Of a stretch of 64,000 nt of DNA, positions 35,365 to 46,001 are shown in pieces. Below the pieces are notes generated by a model. The model did not search any database and was not told the origin of the DNA. It was given only the letters and a program-made list of their open reading frames with translations. Numbering within the stretch: the first letter of the stretch is position 1; every line of letters begins with the position of its first letter. Made by a program: the position numbers and the translations under genes. This DNA is from Xylona heveae TC161 (taxonomy: Eukaryota > Ascomycota > Xylonomycetes > Xylonales > Xylonaceae): the NCBI RefSeq assembly GCF_001619985.1, contig NW_017264195.1:310001-374000 (forward strand), given 5' to 3'.

Positions 35365-36366
35365 TTCTGCAACGCAGTATATGATATTCGTCGCAGTCAT
35401 ATGCTACGTCTATTGTTTCGACAGATACGAGGGAGCACTTCTCTTCAATTGTACCTTTCCGCACTGGTCACTTATTTTACGGCACTTGAAATTGGCCCAA
35501 AAGCACCGGTCACCTCTTCCAGCAGTGACTCGCTGGCCGCATTTCTCATCTCATTTGACCAATCTGACAGTCCGGTCTGACGGTCTGCGAATTGAGACAG
35601 CCAGTCTCTCTTCACCAGCTACTCGACCCCCCAAGCTTCATGCTGAAAGACACGAAGCAACGAGATCAGTGTCTAAATACACGCTGATATCGACCTTTGC
35701 GCTTACACTTTCGCCCACGTCGAATCAATCAAATATTTTTGACTGTGGGCTAGACTTTGGGTTACATTAATCCGTTTTGGAATTACATGAGACCTGTGGT
35801 TTCCTTTGTCTGCTCCTTTGTGGGCACGGCGGATAGGTCCAACCCGCCTCTAGCATCAAAAGATTTCGGTTTAGAAAATCGAAAATCTGGGATATCACGA
35901 TGTTTGTTACACGTGCTGCCGTATCTGTTCATGCTTTATACATAGTAGTGTAGAGCGACAGGCAAACATAGCCAGCTGAATAGGAGGTATATATGATATC
36001 ATATTATCACAATTTTCTTCTTCTCTCTAATTGCAGCGCTACATCGGTTTTATTCGAAGACTCACGTTTAATTAATGTGCCCTTATGATGTCCGTAAAGC
36101 GGAAAAGTGAGTTTGCTGGTCTGAAGCATATCAAGGCCATGCTTTTATGGACACCAAAAAAAAAGGAAAGAGAAGATAAAAAAAATTAACGAATGAAAAA
36201 ATGGTAAAGCAAGGTAGAAAAGGCATGGAATGGAGGATGGGTATATCAGCGGGTGTTCAGCAACTTTAGAAAAAAAAATTAACAGAAATATGAAAAAGAA
36301 AAAGAAAAGAAGAGAAGATCAGAAAAGGAAGGTGAGATGCAGAATGATGCAACCAAGAAAGAGAAG
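35365..36366. other. Intergenic between convergent genes
   Basis: 1.0 kb, A/T-rich towards the right with A-runs. No gene seen. Confidence 0.6.
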
Positions 36367-37650
36367 CTACTTCCTCCGGGCAGCACGCAATTCATCTTCC
36401 TTTTTCGCATCAACGCGTCCCAGAAATTCCATGCGGCCGAGATATCCCTCCTTGGCACGAGAATGTTCATCGAGTTCCTCTGCGATGCCTTCCTTGTCGA
36501 CGAATCCTGCCCAGTCGAGTTTAGATTTTTCGACCGTGTTTAGTTTTGGTCCTGCGGCGGTTTTGTGTGGTACTCCGCGAGCTCCTGCTCCTGCTCCCGC
36601 TCCCGCTCCCGGTGCGACACCAGCATTGGTTCCGCCATTTATAGTAGTCGGTGCGGTCGTGCCGGGATCGAACAACGAAGTACGTTTCTTGGGCCGACGG
36701 AGTGGCGGGGGACGATTTTGTTGTTGCTGTTGTTGTTGTGAAGTGGCCGGGGATGAAGAAGAGGAGGATGATTCGAGGGATTGTAAATAGAGACGGGCTT
36801 CGGCGGAGGATTTGGGCACGCGTTTTTCCTCGGTGATGATTTCGCCGGCGAATTTGTAGGTGCGTTTTATGAGTATGGTTTCTTCATCAGGTGCTTTTGT
36901 GGTGGTGGTGGCTGTTGTTGTTGTTTTTGTACTTGGTGTGGTTGTGGTGGAGTGGCCGTTTGTTAATGATTTGGTGGTATCAGCGAAGGATGCTTGGTCT
37001 TGTTGCGCAGGGGTTTGTTCTGGTTTAGACTGTGCTTCAGGGTCGGGTTTATTGGTCGGAGGCCCGGAGATCATGCTTTTCCAGAGAGCGTCGACGTCGA
37101 CTGTTGCGCCGTCGGTGCTTGCGAGTGGACCCTTTTCTTGTTTTCTGTTTTGGTTACGTTTGGTCAATTAAATGCTTCTGTATGAAATAGGTGACTAGTA
37201 AAACAAGGGGATTTATGACGGATAATGCAAGTGGGAATGGAAAGTTGTTAGGAGGATTCGGACATACTCTGCTGCTCGCTGCGCTCGTGTCTTGATTAAC
37301 CCTCCTTCTCCGCCTTCGTCGTCTTCCTCGTCATCCTGATCTTTGCCGCCCGCCTTCCTTTGCTTTCTCCGCTTCGCGCCTTTTCGAATCGTAGCTTCGT
37401 CGCCCGAATCGAGCTCCTCTGCTTGCTCGTCATTCTCGGTCGGACCGGACTTGCGTTTCTTTGGTCTTGATGGTTTCTTGCCGGCGCCAGGAGCTTGCTC
37501 GTCTTCAGAGGAGCTTTCAGACTCCTCGCCGCCGTCTGCTTCGCCATTGACGGCCTCGGGATTGTAGTCCTCATCTTCGGAAGAAATGTATTCCTCTTCG
37601 TTGCCGACAGGGATCTCGGTCCGTGCTGTTGCGTCTTCGGTCGCGGCCAT
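36367..37650 (-). CDS. swc5: SWR1-complex subunit Swc5 (BCNT domain)
   Basis: Subunit of the SWR1 remodeller that exchanges H2A for H2A.Z in promoter nucleosomes. The C-terminal BCNT domain is clear: KLDWAGFVDKEGIAEELDEH followed by YLGRMEFLGR. The N-terminal exon is strongly acidic (EEYISSEDEDYNPEA), matching the H2A-H2B-binding segment of Swc5 and Cfdp1. Intron 37145-37267 (gtatgt..aaacag, 123 bp) joins RAAE to KQEKGPLAS in phase 2. The linker carries slippage-prone tracts: Thr-rich, Ser-run, a seven-Gln run and an Ala-Gly alternation, which probably vary between strains. 386 aa, longer than yeast Swc5 because of these tracts. Start ATG at 37650. Divergent from the sulfiredoxin gene. Confidence 0.93.
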
Positions 37651-38344
37651 GATGGAGCTGGTAAGTCAGAGACTAACTGGTCTCTGAATCCCTTGTACGC
37701 AATTATTGGTAGAAAGCTGAGATGCGGATAAGTGACGTGTGTTCAGAGATCGATATGAGTCTTGGATGAATAATTGCGGGAACTTTTTGTGTGGCGCGAA
37801 TAATCACGTCCTTTGCACTGGTCAACGCGTTGTAGGGAAAGTGGAATGCCCCAATTGAATAGCTGACTAAGGTATAGCGCGAGTCGGACAGAGGAAGTAG
37901 ATTGTTCCGGAGTTTCGAACATTCCGATACCGGAGCTAGTGAATCATCAGATTGATAAGATTAATGGAGCCAAAACGTCATCGTCCGAGTCGCTGACTCC
38001 CAAGAGTTCTAGAACGGCGAGATTGCTCAGACTCTGCTTGGCCCATGTCAGTTGGTTCATCATCATGATAGTAAAATTATTAATTTGGCTTTGGCCACAT
38101 TGAACTTATAAATGGCGGCCATTCCGTATGTTGCAAAATTGATTCCAGGAAAAATAAATCATCCACTATCAATTATATCGGTACCTCATCTGCAAGATAT
38201 CGCATCTCGCTGCGTCGCATAAGCCAATCTACTTCTTAGCGCGCTTGAAACCCCGCAATATCGACTATTATAAACGCCGACAAGACAAAACAATCCTCTG
38301 AAACCTATAGAACCTCTTGTTTTTATTAATAAATCATCATCATC
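37651..38344. promoter_or_regulatory. Shared divergent promoter of swc5 and sulfiredoxin
   Basis: 694 bp between divergent starts. Contains TGACTAA at 37864-37870, a variant of the fungal AP-1/Yap1 site, about 475 bp before the sulfiredoxin ATG. Yap1-type control of sulfiredoxin is known in yeasts; the site here is only a short match. Confidence 0.4.
37864..37870 (+). promoter_or_regulatory. Possible Yap1/AP-1 site
   Basis: TGACTAA heptamer upstream of the sulfiredoxin gene. A single short match, expected by chance once in several kilobases. Confidence 0.25.
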
Positions 38345-38725
38345 ATGTCTATTCAATCCGCCCATGTGGGAATCACTTGGATTCCTCTCAAGGACATCTT
38401 GAGACCGATCCAACCTGTCCTCGACGAATCCAAAGTCGAGTCGATGGTTTGCACTCTTGCGAACCCCGCGGAGAAGTACACCTACCGACCTGACGCCGAC
38501 GAGTCCGAGACGCCTTTGCCCGCTGTCGATGTGTTGCAGTATCGTCGACCCGAGGCCGAAGGCAGACCGGAGCGCATTTTCAACTTCGCCATGGGTTCTT
38601 GTCACAGACTCTCGGCTTATACGCGCTCAGAAACGGAAAAGGTCCCAGCAAAGGTGCACAAGGTCACCTTGTCCCAGCTGAAAATGTACCTGGGCGCAAG
38701 CGTTGAGCGCATCGTCAGCGAGTAG
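38345..38725 (+). CDS. srx1: Sulfiredoxin
   Basis: ATP-dependent repair enzyme that reduces the sulfinic-acid form of 2-Cys peroxiredoxins, acting in the cytosol during peroxide stress. Intronless, 126 aa, the expected length. Family marks in order: WIPLKDILRPIQPVLDESKV, PAVDVLQY, the catalytic FAMGSCHRLSAY with the active Cys at residue 86, then PAKVHKVTLSQLKMYLGAS. Compared with the classic FGGCHR motif, the second Gly is Ser, a fungal variant. An insert of about 15 residues (NPAEKYTYRPDADES) lies between the first helix and PAVDVL. Start is the only nearby ATG, 12 nt after a short CAT repeat. Confidence 0.93.
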   Translation: MSIQSAHVGITWIPLKDILRPIQPVLDESKVESMVCTLANPAEKYTYRPDADESETPLPAVDVLQYRRPEAEGRPERIFNFAMGSCHRLSAYTRSETEKVPAKVHKVTLSQLKMYLGASVERIVSE

Positions 38726-39233
38726 GTGAATCATTGTCATATTCACGTACCTGCGCAACTGGGGGAGAGAAGAGCCGGGAGGGTTCAAGCAATGCGGGGA
38801 AGTCAATGGTCGAGAGCAGCGAAATGGAGTTGACGATTGCATTTCTCTACAGCCGCGTGAGGGAACGGTGTACCTGCCATCCACTTCGAGAGACAAAGTC
38901 ACCCCGCTCTGCTGGTAACCCGTGGAGGATCCGTCTATGCATGCGCGGCAGAGTTAATAAGCCGTCCTCTGTCCTACGTCGTCGACAGTAATCCGTCGGG
39001 CACGAGCGTTCGATTATCAGACCTGTTTATTGCGACAATGGCCTGTAATTGTGCGTTTCTTTAAGTGCATCTGTTCGACACAGCATAACTATTGTACGAA
39101 TCCACATTTGTTAATAGAGACATACTTGTTTATAGAGACATATAGACCTTTAGAGAGCGAATTCAAGATACCCTTTTCCAATATTTCAGGAATCTTTCTC
39201 ATTCGTCCAAAGTTTTTTTTTTTTTTTTTTTTT

Positions 39234-39420
39234 CACATTCTTGCAAATAGTGAGGCCTAATCCAGTNNNNNNNNNNTGAGGCCTAATCCAGTCCCTCCGA
39301 AACGCCTTGCTGTGGAGCTGTCGGCCTGACTGAACGGTTGGAAAAGCTTCTTTCGCACCTCCTCTTCGATCTTTTTTCCTATGCGCACCTCTACATTACG
39401 CAAACTTTGACAGATAAAAT
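39234..39420 (-). pseudogene. Histidine-kinase ATPase-domain remnant spanning the gap
   Basis: On the minus strand, KLFQPFSQADSSTARRFGG followed by TGLGL is the F/G2 box of a hybrid histidine kinase HATPase domain. After the N-run, collapsing the repeated flank continues the frame as TGLGLTICKNV, also family-like. Then the frame runs straight into 21 A residues and family likeness ends. Upstream, likeness fades at about 39420. About 55-60 codons are left, with no H-box or receiver nearby, so a fragment rather than a gene. Confidence 0.65.
39251..39292. other. Assembly gap with identical 16-bp flanks
   Basis: Ten N at 39267-39276. The 16 bp before (39251-39266) and after (39277-39292) are identical: tgaggcctaatccagt. 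This is what two overlapping contig ends look like when they are not merged, so the true gap is probably minus 16 bp and not plus 10. Confidence 0.85.
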
Positions 39421-39625
39421 CATATCGATCGGTAGCATTAAAAAGACTAGAAGACAAAAGAAACTGTGTAACTCTCAAAGCAATCACTCCTCTGGCTTGC
39501 CAAGGGTATCCTGCACCGTTTTCCCAATCATTCCCTCCTGGTGAACTCCTTGCCCACCCATTTCGGCAAATTTTCCGTATGAAATGTTATGTATATAGAG
39601 CATCTGAGCTGCCAGCAGATGCAAG

Positions 39626-40907
39626 TTAGTAGACCGGTAGAGTCGACCAACCACCAAGTCCAAGCCTGACAAGGTCCGCCAAATTTGTAGAGCCATCTTC
39701 CTTTACAGTCACATCATCCATGTCTCTGAGGACCCTGAATAAGTAGTCACCAGCGCCACTGAGATGTAAGATGCGGGCAATTGCCCGGTGGATTGCAAGA
39801 AGACGCGAAGACGGCGGATCAATGGTACGATCAGCAGAGAGATACAGAGAGCGAGTTACTGGTAAGAGCGGGTCAGGCAGACCACCACAGTTGATTATTC
39901 TGTACTCGTGCGGCCTTTCCGTAGCTTCAAAGTAGATCTGAAATTGAGCGAAAGACTGATGATAGTTAACCGTCAGTGTTAGCGCATTTTGCGGACTATC
40001 GATTTTGGGACCATCTATTAGTAAGGCGACGTCACGATCGAACATGTCGAGAATATTCAGCAATGTTTTTTTTGCATCACTCTATGAATCATATGTCAGA
40101 AAAAGCAATAACTTATACGGCACCAAAAGGCCTACCAAGACGGTGTTCTCAGGCGGAGTTGATAAGAGAGCATGTGGGAGTATGTGCGCGACTTGTAATA
40201 CCGAGAATAAAGGGGCGACTTCTTTGCGGAATTCGTGCCCATCGTCATCACGATAATTCTGGCCGTCTTGTTTCAGACGCTGTCGAGCTTCATTTTGATC
40301 GAAATGTCGTGATACGATGCATCTATGCCGGTCGCGTATCAGACATTTGTGGCGAAGGTCTGACACTCTCCTTGCATTGGGAGACGGCGGAGATGTTTGA
40401 ATGGCGGACAGGGGAGCTGGAGTGGGCTGCGGAGTTCTGAAAGATGAGCTCCTGACTAGCGTCTTACGTTAATGTCGACTCAAATTGAGATTCCACCAAC
40501 TTACCAGGAAAATAGAAATTATCTAGAAGGAAGTCTGCGAAGTCCTCAAACGTCTCTGTGGTTCGTCGTTGCTCTTCCTTGTCCCATGACGAGAAATTGC
40601 AGAAAAAGGACAAGGCTTCAGACACGGGGGAGGAGCAGTGGTGCTCCTCGCCAGTAGTCAGACGTTTGTGCATGAATATAAGCAAGTAACGCAGGAAGGC
40701 ATCCTTCTGTTGTATATTTTCATATGTAAGCGAGACAAGAACAGCTGGTTTGTAACGTCTTTTGCCCAATTTGTCGGGGCCGTAGACATTTATGAGTGAT
40801 GCGAGCAGGTCTTCTGCTTTTTGGCAATCTGGGCTGGACAGTGTGAAAGGTGGGGAAAAGTTAAGAAGGTCCTCTAACGAAGACTGATGCCGATTCAAAG
40901 GCATCAT
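39626..40907 (-). CDS. HNH-nuclease-domain protein
   Basis: Fungal protein with an HNH_2-type domain, 392 aa. Exons 40505-40907, 40136-40455 and 39626-40081; introns 40456-40504 (gtaagt..gctag, CATTAAC branch) and 40082-40135. The core reads KCLIRDRHRCIVSRHF, then LQVAHILPHAL (the His-Ile-Leu-Pro version of the HNH motif), then LNILDMFDRDV, NALTLTVNYHQSFAQFQIYF and DRTIDPPSSRLLAIHRAIA, all common in this fungal family. The N-terminal exon (helical, QKAEDLLASLINVYGPDKL) is the usual variable leader. These proteins are numerous in Pezizomycotina and their role is unknown; nuclease activity is inferred from the motif only. Frame and splice sites look intact. Confidence 0.85.
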
Positions 40908-41690
40908 ATGTTGTTCAGAAAGGTTCGGTCTAACTCGGTGAGGATAATTTTCCCTCTATAGAGTATAATCGACCCGAAGGACGATAGAGGATTGGCTGAG
41001 TCCCTTGTCCCCTCCGTTGTTCAGTCCTGTATGATCGTTAGTTTGGGAAGTTCAAACGACGAACCTTTCTAAACCGCACGAGCATTTGCTGTGGTGGAGG
41101 TGAATCTGGAGAAATGGGGAATGATAGTTACCTTATGTCGCGCTCCCCACAACGGACTCTTAGGGTGAACTTGTTCATTTTTGGGTTAGCGTTGGCCAGT
41201 GTCTTATCTAAAACTGATGTTTCTTTATCTCCAGATCGCCTAATCTATAACCATCAACATGTTGTCCAACTTCGAAATAATTGCCCGTCCTCATCGAATG
41301 CGTAGAACAAAGAAAGCGCTTTTGTTGCTTGAGAGCCGATAACGTGGTGTTTCCTTTTGCTATTTTCAATGCTTTAAAATGCCTTCGACCGCCATGTTTG
41401 GTTCTCTGTTCTCTGTTCTCTGTTCCCTTTTGCCTTGTTCTTCTTACTCAAGGACGGAGTCAATGTCTTGGGAGCTGCAAATAGTCCTGTCATATTTTGC
41501 CAGGATTCTCTATCGTTCTTTCCTAAGTAACGCTTTCATCATTTTTACTGGCGTCCCCTCTTTCGGGTTTTCACTATATATAATTGAGTGCCTGTGATTG
41601 ACGTTCCTCAATATTCTCTTCCCAACGTCAAGCACTGCAGTTTTCCTCAAGCCTCTATTTCCTTGCCCCGTTCAATACGACCGGTTCAGC
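40908..41690. other. Divergent intergenic region
   Basis: 0.78 kb between the HNH gene and the macro-domain gene. Contains a triple GTTCTCT run near 41399-41421. No gene seen. Confidence 0.6.
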
Positions 41691-42775
41691 ATGGCCAATG
41701 GAAATACAGCCGAGGAAGGGTGGCTGCCTGCTGGCAAATTTACTGAGGGATTCGGCGATATCTTTAAAGCACCCGACAATTCGGTTCTTATACGTACGTC
41801 CAAATTTCCTTTCACGTCCTTTTGCACATCACATTCTGATCACTGGGCCTGGTTTCACCAAACGAGGTGGACACCAAATTGTGCATCGGGTTGTTGGCTT
41901 CCTGCGGGCTGTTGGGCATTGTGCGATGAAGAGCAAGAGGAGCATTTGAATACAAAAAAAGAAAAGTGAAATAAAACTGACTAAGAACTTGGTATAGATG
42001 CGTGCAATTGTCTAGGTTCGTGGGGAGGCGGAGTCGCGTTAAGAATGAAGCAATTGGTAAGTCAAGAATCCGTCCTACCAACAAAAGTATACATTGAAAA
42101 TCAACTAACAGCATATAGTATCCACATGCGCACAGCGTCTATCAGTCCCGGCTCAGGGACATAACAAGTGGTCGATGCCGGAGTGCCCATGACGCCTTGG
42201 CGCAGTGTATTCTCGTCCCACCCCAGCCTGGAGATGCTCCTCGGAAGCATTGGCTCGCGTGTCTACACACATCCATAGGACATGGGAGAAACGTAGATCC
42301 AGCGGATTCGATCCTTGAGGCAACGCAATGTGCGTTTGGCGACTTTTATACTCAAGTAGACGACCATCAAAAGGCTGTTGCCAAGGGAAAGAAACTTCCA
42401 AAAATGGGACGCATCTTCTCGGTCAAGCTAAATTCTGGGCTCTTTGGAGTGCCGTGGGAGGACACTCGCAAAATGATCAATTATTGGCCAATTGATGTCG
42501 AAGTGCTGGATCTTCCACCTCCGAATCAACCTCAAAAGCCACAAGCAACTCGGAAGGATACAGGAAGGAAGAAGAGTGATGAGGCAGCAGAGTTGAAGAA
42601 GGGGACCGCGAAAAAGGATGCGATTACGGAAAAAAAGAAACAGCAACCGGCTCCGGCGGTAGAAGAGACAAATCCAAGAAAGAGAAAGTCGGATGAAAAG
42701 GATCCAAAGGAGAAAAAGGGTAGCTCAGAGAAAAGGCAAAAAAAGAAGGACGTCAAGGGTAAACATGCTGTGTAA
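41691..42775 (+). CDS. Macro-domain protein, Poa1-like ADP-ribose-1''-phosphate phosphatase
   Basis: Macro domain that in yeast Poa1 removes the phosphate from ADP-ribose 1''-phosphate, a by-product of tRNA splicing, and more broadly hydrolyses ADP-ribose conjugates. Exons 41691-41793, 41998-42056 and 42119-42775; introns 41794-41997 and 42057-42118. Splicing rebuilds the signature VLIHACNCLGSWGGGVAL (Asn and the GGG loop that hold ADP-ribose), then AQCILVPPQ, and HWLACLHTSIGHGR. The second half, about residues 175-272, is extremely Lys/Glu-rich (KKKDVKGKHAV at the end) and includes nuclear-signal-like RKRK. That tail is absent from yeast Poa1, so nuclear placement is plausible. 272 aa. Activity is inferred from motifs. 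Confidence 0.88.
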
Positions 42776-43201
42776 GGGTATTATTGATAGAGCTGGCGCG
42801 AAAGGGGGTTTAGTGGGTAGAATTGCTAGAATGAGCTGAATATTGCTCGAGTAGTCGCAATACATTTTGCTGTTGTTTGCCGTCTTCTAACAAAATGAGG
42901 GGCATCTCCATCTAATCTTGTGAACTGAGTCTTAACGAAGTTGCACCTGTAAATAACCGAATCCCCAGTAGCGTATAGTTATGGCCCACTGACCTTACCG
43001 AACTGTTCAACGTGAACCCCGTTCACTTTAAGAACCCCAAAGCAGCATCTGTCGCAGACCCCAGTTGGCGGATTGCACAATCGAACCCACGCACTAGGCC
43101 CTCGGAGCGCATCTCTCCACCATTTCGTCTCCCTCCTCCCGCCACGCTTCTTGTGCATATATATCCATCCTCATCCACTCCCTCAAGGCGAAGGTATCCC
43201 A
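42776..43201. other. Intergenic spacer, CENP-X promoter
   Basis: 426 bp. No gene. A pyrimidine-rich stretch lies just before the CENP-X start. Confidence 0.6.
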
Positions 43202-43741
43202 ATGCCTCCCGAACGCACAAGTGGTGGCTCAGGCACCAAGCGCAAAACAACCGCTTTCAAGCCCCCTACTCGAACGAATTCCAAGCCCTCCTCCACCGGC
43301 GGCAAGACATCTGCTGCAAAAGCGTCATCGGCACGATCGGTCGCAGTCGATGTGGATGATAATGATGACGCAGACCAGGAACCTGCACCTGTCGCCAGCC
43401 AAGACCAGACGCCTACGATACCGGCAAAGCTATTGACAAGGCTGCTTCATGAGCATTTTGAGGATGATCGCACTAGGATAAGCAAAGACGCGAGCCAAGC
43501 TATGCAGAAATACATGGAGGTCTTTGTCAGAGAAGCCCTTGCGCGGGCGGCATTCGAGAGACAGGAGAGTGGGGTTTCAAGGCGGGGAGATGCCTTTCTG
43601 GAGGTGAGTCTACATTCGCATTGGCTCGGAGCAAGGATGAATTTCATCATATGGGAAGGGAATTGGAGAAATATGCTGACGAGATATGGATAGGTCGAGG
43701 ATCTGGAAAAGCTGGCACCGCAATTACTGCTTGATTTTTGA
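43202..43741 (+). CDS. CENP-X / Mhf2 histone-fold protein
   Basis: Histone-fold partner of CENP-S (Mhf1). The heterotetramer works at the inner kinetochore (CCAN) and with the FANCM/Mph1 helicase in DNA repair. Residues ~65-149 give IPAKLLTRLLHEHFEDDRTR, then KYMEVFVREALARAAFE. After an intron at 43604-43693 (gtgagt..gatag, 90 bp), the family ending FLEVEDLEKLAPQLLLDF is restored. Without splicing the frame ends in unrelated residues. The first ~60 residues are Ser/Thr/Lys-rich and acidic, longer than in the animal protein but common in filamentous fungi. Start at the ATG 43202 (MPPERTSGG). Tandem with the Mis12/Mtw1 gene 519 bp downstream. Confidence 0.92.
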
Positions 43742-44260
43742 ACTAATATACGGATCCTATTGAGACCTGGTTATAATGGAGTTTATATGGTTTAATGATG
43801 GGACGTTTTGAGTTACAGAGCAATGAGATACAGGCGTTGCGGTGGGCATGGGCAGGGTTACATTTGAGGTAATTCCATTATATACATTGTATCCTTAGGA
43901 GCATGGGAAGAGATATTGCCTGCAAATTGAACACGGACTTCCTTATGCTCGATCATTGTAAAATTATCTAAGAATACCATTCTGTCTTCTCTGAGACAGA
44001 TTTCTTGCCCTGCTCTTCATTCGAGACGCGTTCACATGCAACCAAACGCGGTATCACGTGGCGAGGCGGAACAACCTTTTGCCGTTTACCGGTTGCTCTC
44101 CTCCCTTCCCACGTTAAAGTCAGTTTGTAAACAACCACACCATCCAAACGCATATTGTCGCATCGAACCGTATCGCATCAAGGACACAGTCCAATCCGTT
44201 CCCACCTTTTTTCTCCAGCGAAATACTGCGCGGATCTTGTCTGCGCGCGATCAGCTCACA
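43742..44260. other. Intergenic spacer, Mtw1 promoter
   Basis: 519 bp between two tandem kinetochore genes. No open frame of interest. Confidence 0.6.
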
Positions 44261-46001
44261 ATGAGCAAACAAAATTCAGAAGCCACGTCGCTGCTGACTG
44301 AACATTTGCGCTACACGCCTTTGGTATGTTTTGTGCTCGAATCACATTCTCAGGTTACCACAGCGCAATGTCTTGCGTCGCTCTCGCGCTTTCGTGTCAC
44401 GTAAACCAGATTGCGATTGAATCTAGCTGACCGTTTCCGCGTCATGTAGTCTCTGATCGACGACATCATCAATGCAATGAACACACTCATATATCACGCC
44501 GTCAGCTCCGTCGAGAACGGCCTCCTTTCAACATCTCCAGAAGTCCTCGGATTCGGAAACAGTGGCGCCGGGGCGGACTCGATACCGGATACCGACGGCG
44601 ACGGCAATGTCGTGTACCCAGAGGCCAAGCTCGAGATTGAAAACGGCGTGCACCAGCTCGAAACGCTGCTCGAGTCAGCGGTGGATAAGGATTTTGATAA
44701 ATTGGAAATTTATACCCTGCGGAGTATCTTGTCTGTGCCGGAGGAGCTGGTGCCTTGGGTCAGGTTGGCGCATTATGAGGTATTGTGTTTCCACTCCCAG
44801 TTTAATCATATCTTCACTCGCAGTACTTCATTTCGTTGCGCGGATAGCACACACGAGACTATGCAACTCTTAAGGTGTTATCTGGTTCGCGCCTGTTCTT
44901 GTTGTCGCTCAGATCAAGGAAGGAAAATGGAAATGCTAACAGCTAGGTGGTCAGGGCCTATCATTCAATTCTCCAAGTACCGCGACCGCAGAGTCAGACA
45001 GTCCAACTCCCGAATCGATAAACCTACAACGACGCAAGCTTCGCGAAACGCAAAAACTGCATGCCGCCCTCTTGCAAGAACGAGAGCAAAATGCCTTGAT
45101 TATCGAACAATTACGCGCTTTGCGATCCGGTACTCTGCCAGTACCGTCAACGTCGTCGTCTTCATCATCATCGAATCTGTCAAGTAATCTCAAAACCGAG
45201 CCGCAGTCGTTGGAGAATACCAAAAAGCCCAGCGACACGCAACAACAGCAATCACTCATTTCGCCATTTTCGTTTCTATTCAATGCCCCTTCTGCTCAAG
45301 CTCTTGGGGTTGGAGCGACCTCTGCATCTACATCCTTGCCTGCACCCGCCTCAACATCCTCCCTCTCCGCCTCAACCTCGTCCGCTTTACCATCATCCTC
45401 TTCATCAGGCCCATCACGACCAAGTCCACTAGCTACAAATGCCGAATTCCTCATCTCTCAACTCTCTGCCCTACGCACGGCCCTGGACAATCTTCGGCCC
45501 CGTCTTTCTTCCTCCTCTGCTCCTTCGTCGTATCCTCCTCCTAGCAGCGCTGCTGCCGACGACCACGCAGCAGCAGCACAAAGACCCACCTCCCGCGCCG
45601 CTCGCACGCAATACATTGAATCCCAGACCCGCAGACACATGCAACGCACCGCGCGCATGGACCTGGATGACCAGGGCGCCCCGCGACACGGCGGCGAGTA
45701 TCAGCGCCCCGGCCGCAAAATTGACCCGGATGAAGTGCGCTCCTTGGAAACCTTTGCCGGTGTGTTGAGGGGTGCTGGTGCTGGTGCTGGTGCCGAAGGC
45801 GGCGGCGGCGGGGCGGGGGTGGGTGGTGGGATTACTTCTCATAGTCCTTCTGGCGGGTCAGGGTCGGGTGGGGAGATTGACAGCGGTAATCCCAATGGTA
45901 GGTCTGGTCAGAACGATGGCGATGTCGAAATGTCCAACACCGATACATCTGCACCTACAGCTATAGATACGCATGCCGATGGAGACGCGAGTACTACGTG
46001 A
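44261..46001 (+). CDS. mtw1: Mis12/Mtw1 kinetochore protein
   Basis: Core subunit of the MIND (Mis12) complex linking inner kinetochore to Ndc80. Exons 44261-44323, 44450-44779 and 44955-46001. Joins give LRYTPLSLIDDIINAMNTL, the family start, and HYEGLSF after the second intron (44780-44954, gtattg..ggtcag). Other marks: ENGVHQLETLLESAVDKDFD, LEIYTLRSIL and the late coiled coil NAEFLISQLSALRTALDNLR. A Ser-rich linker separates the halves. The C-terminus carries a Gly/Ala-rich low-complexity tract (RGAGAGAGAEGGGGGAG) and an acidic tail, making 479 aa versus roughly 290-350 in many fungi. The tail may be strain-variable. Frame otherwise sound. Confidence 0.92.

Larger units (their letters stand above)
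38726..39625. other. Intergenic with assembly gap and a histidine-kinase fragment
   Basis: Contains a T21 run (39213-39233), the N-gap (39267-39276) and a minus-strand kinase remnant described separately. No complete gene. Confidence 0.6.

Noticed and set aside
36230-36790. 186-codon plus-strand frame
   Set aside because: Antisense shadow of the Swc5 low-complexity exon.
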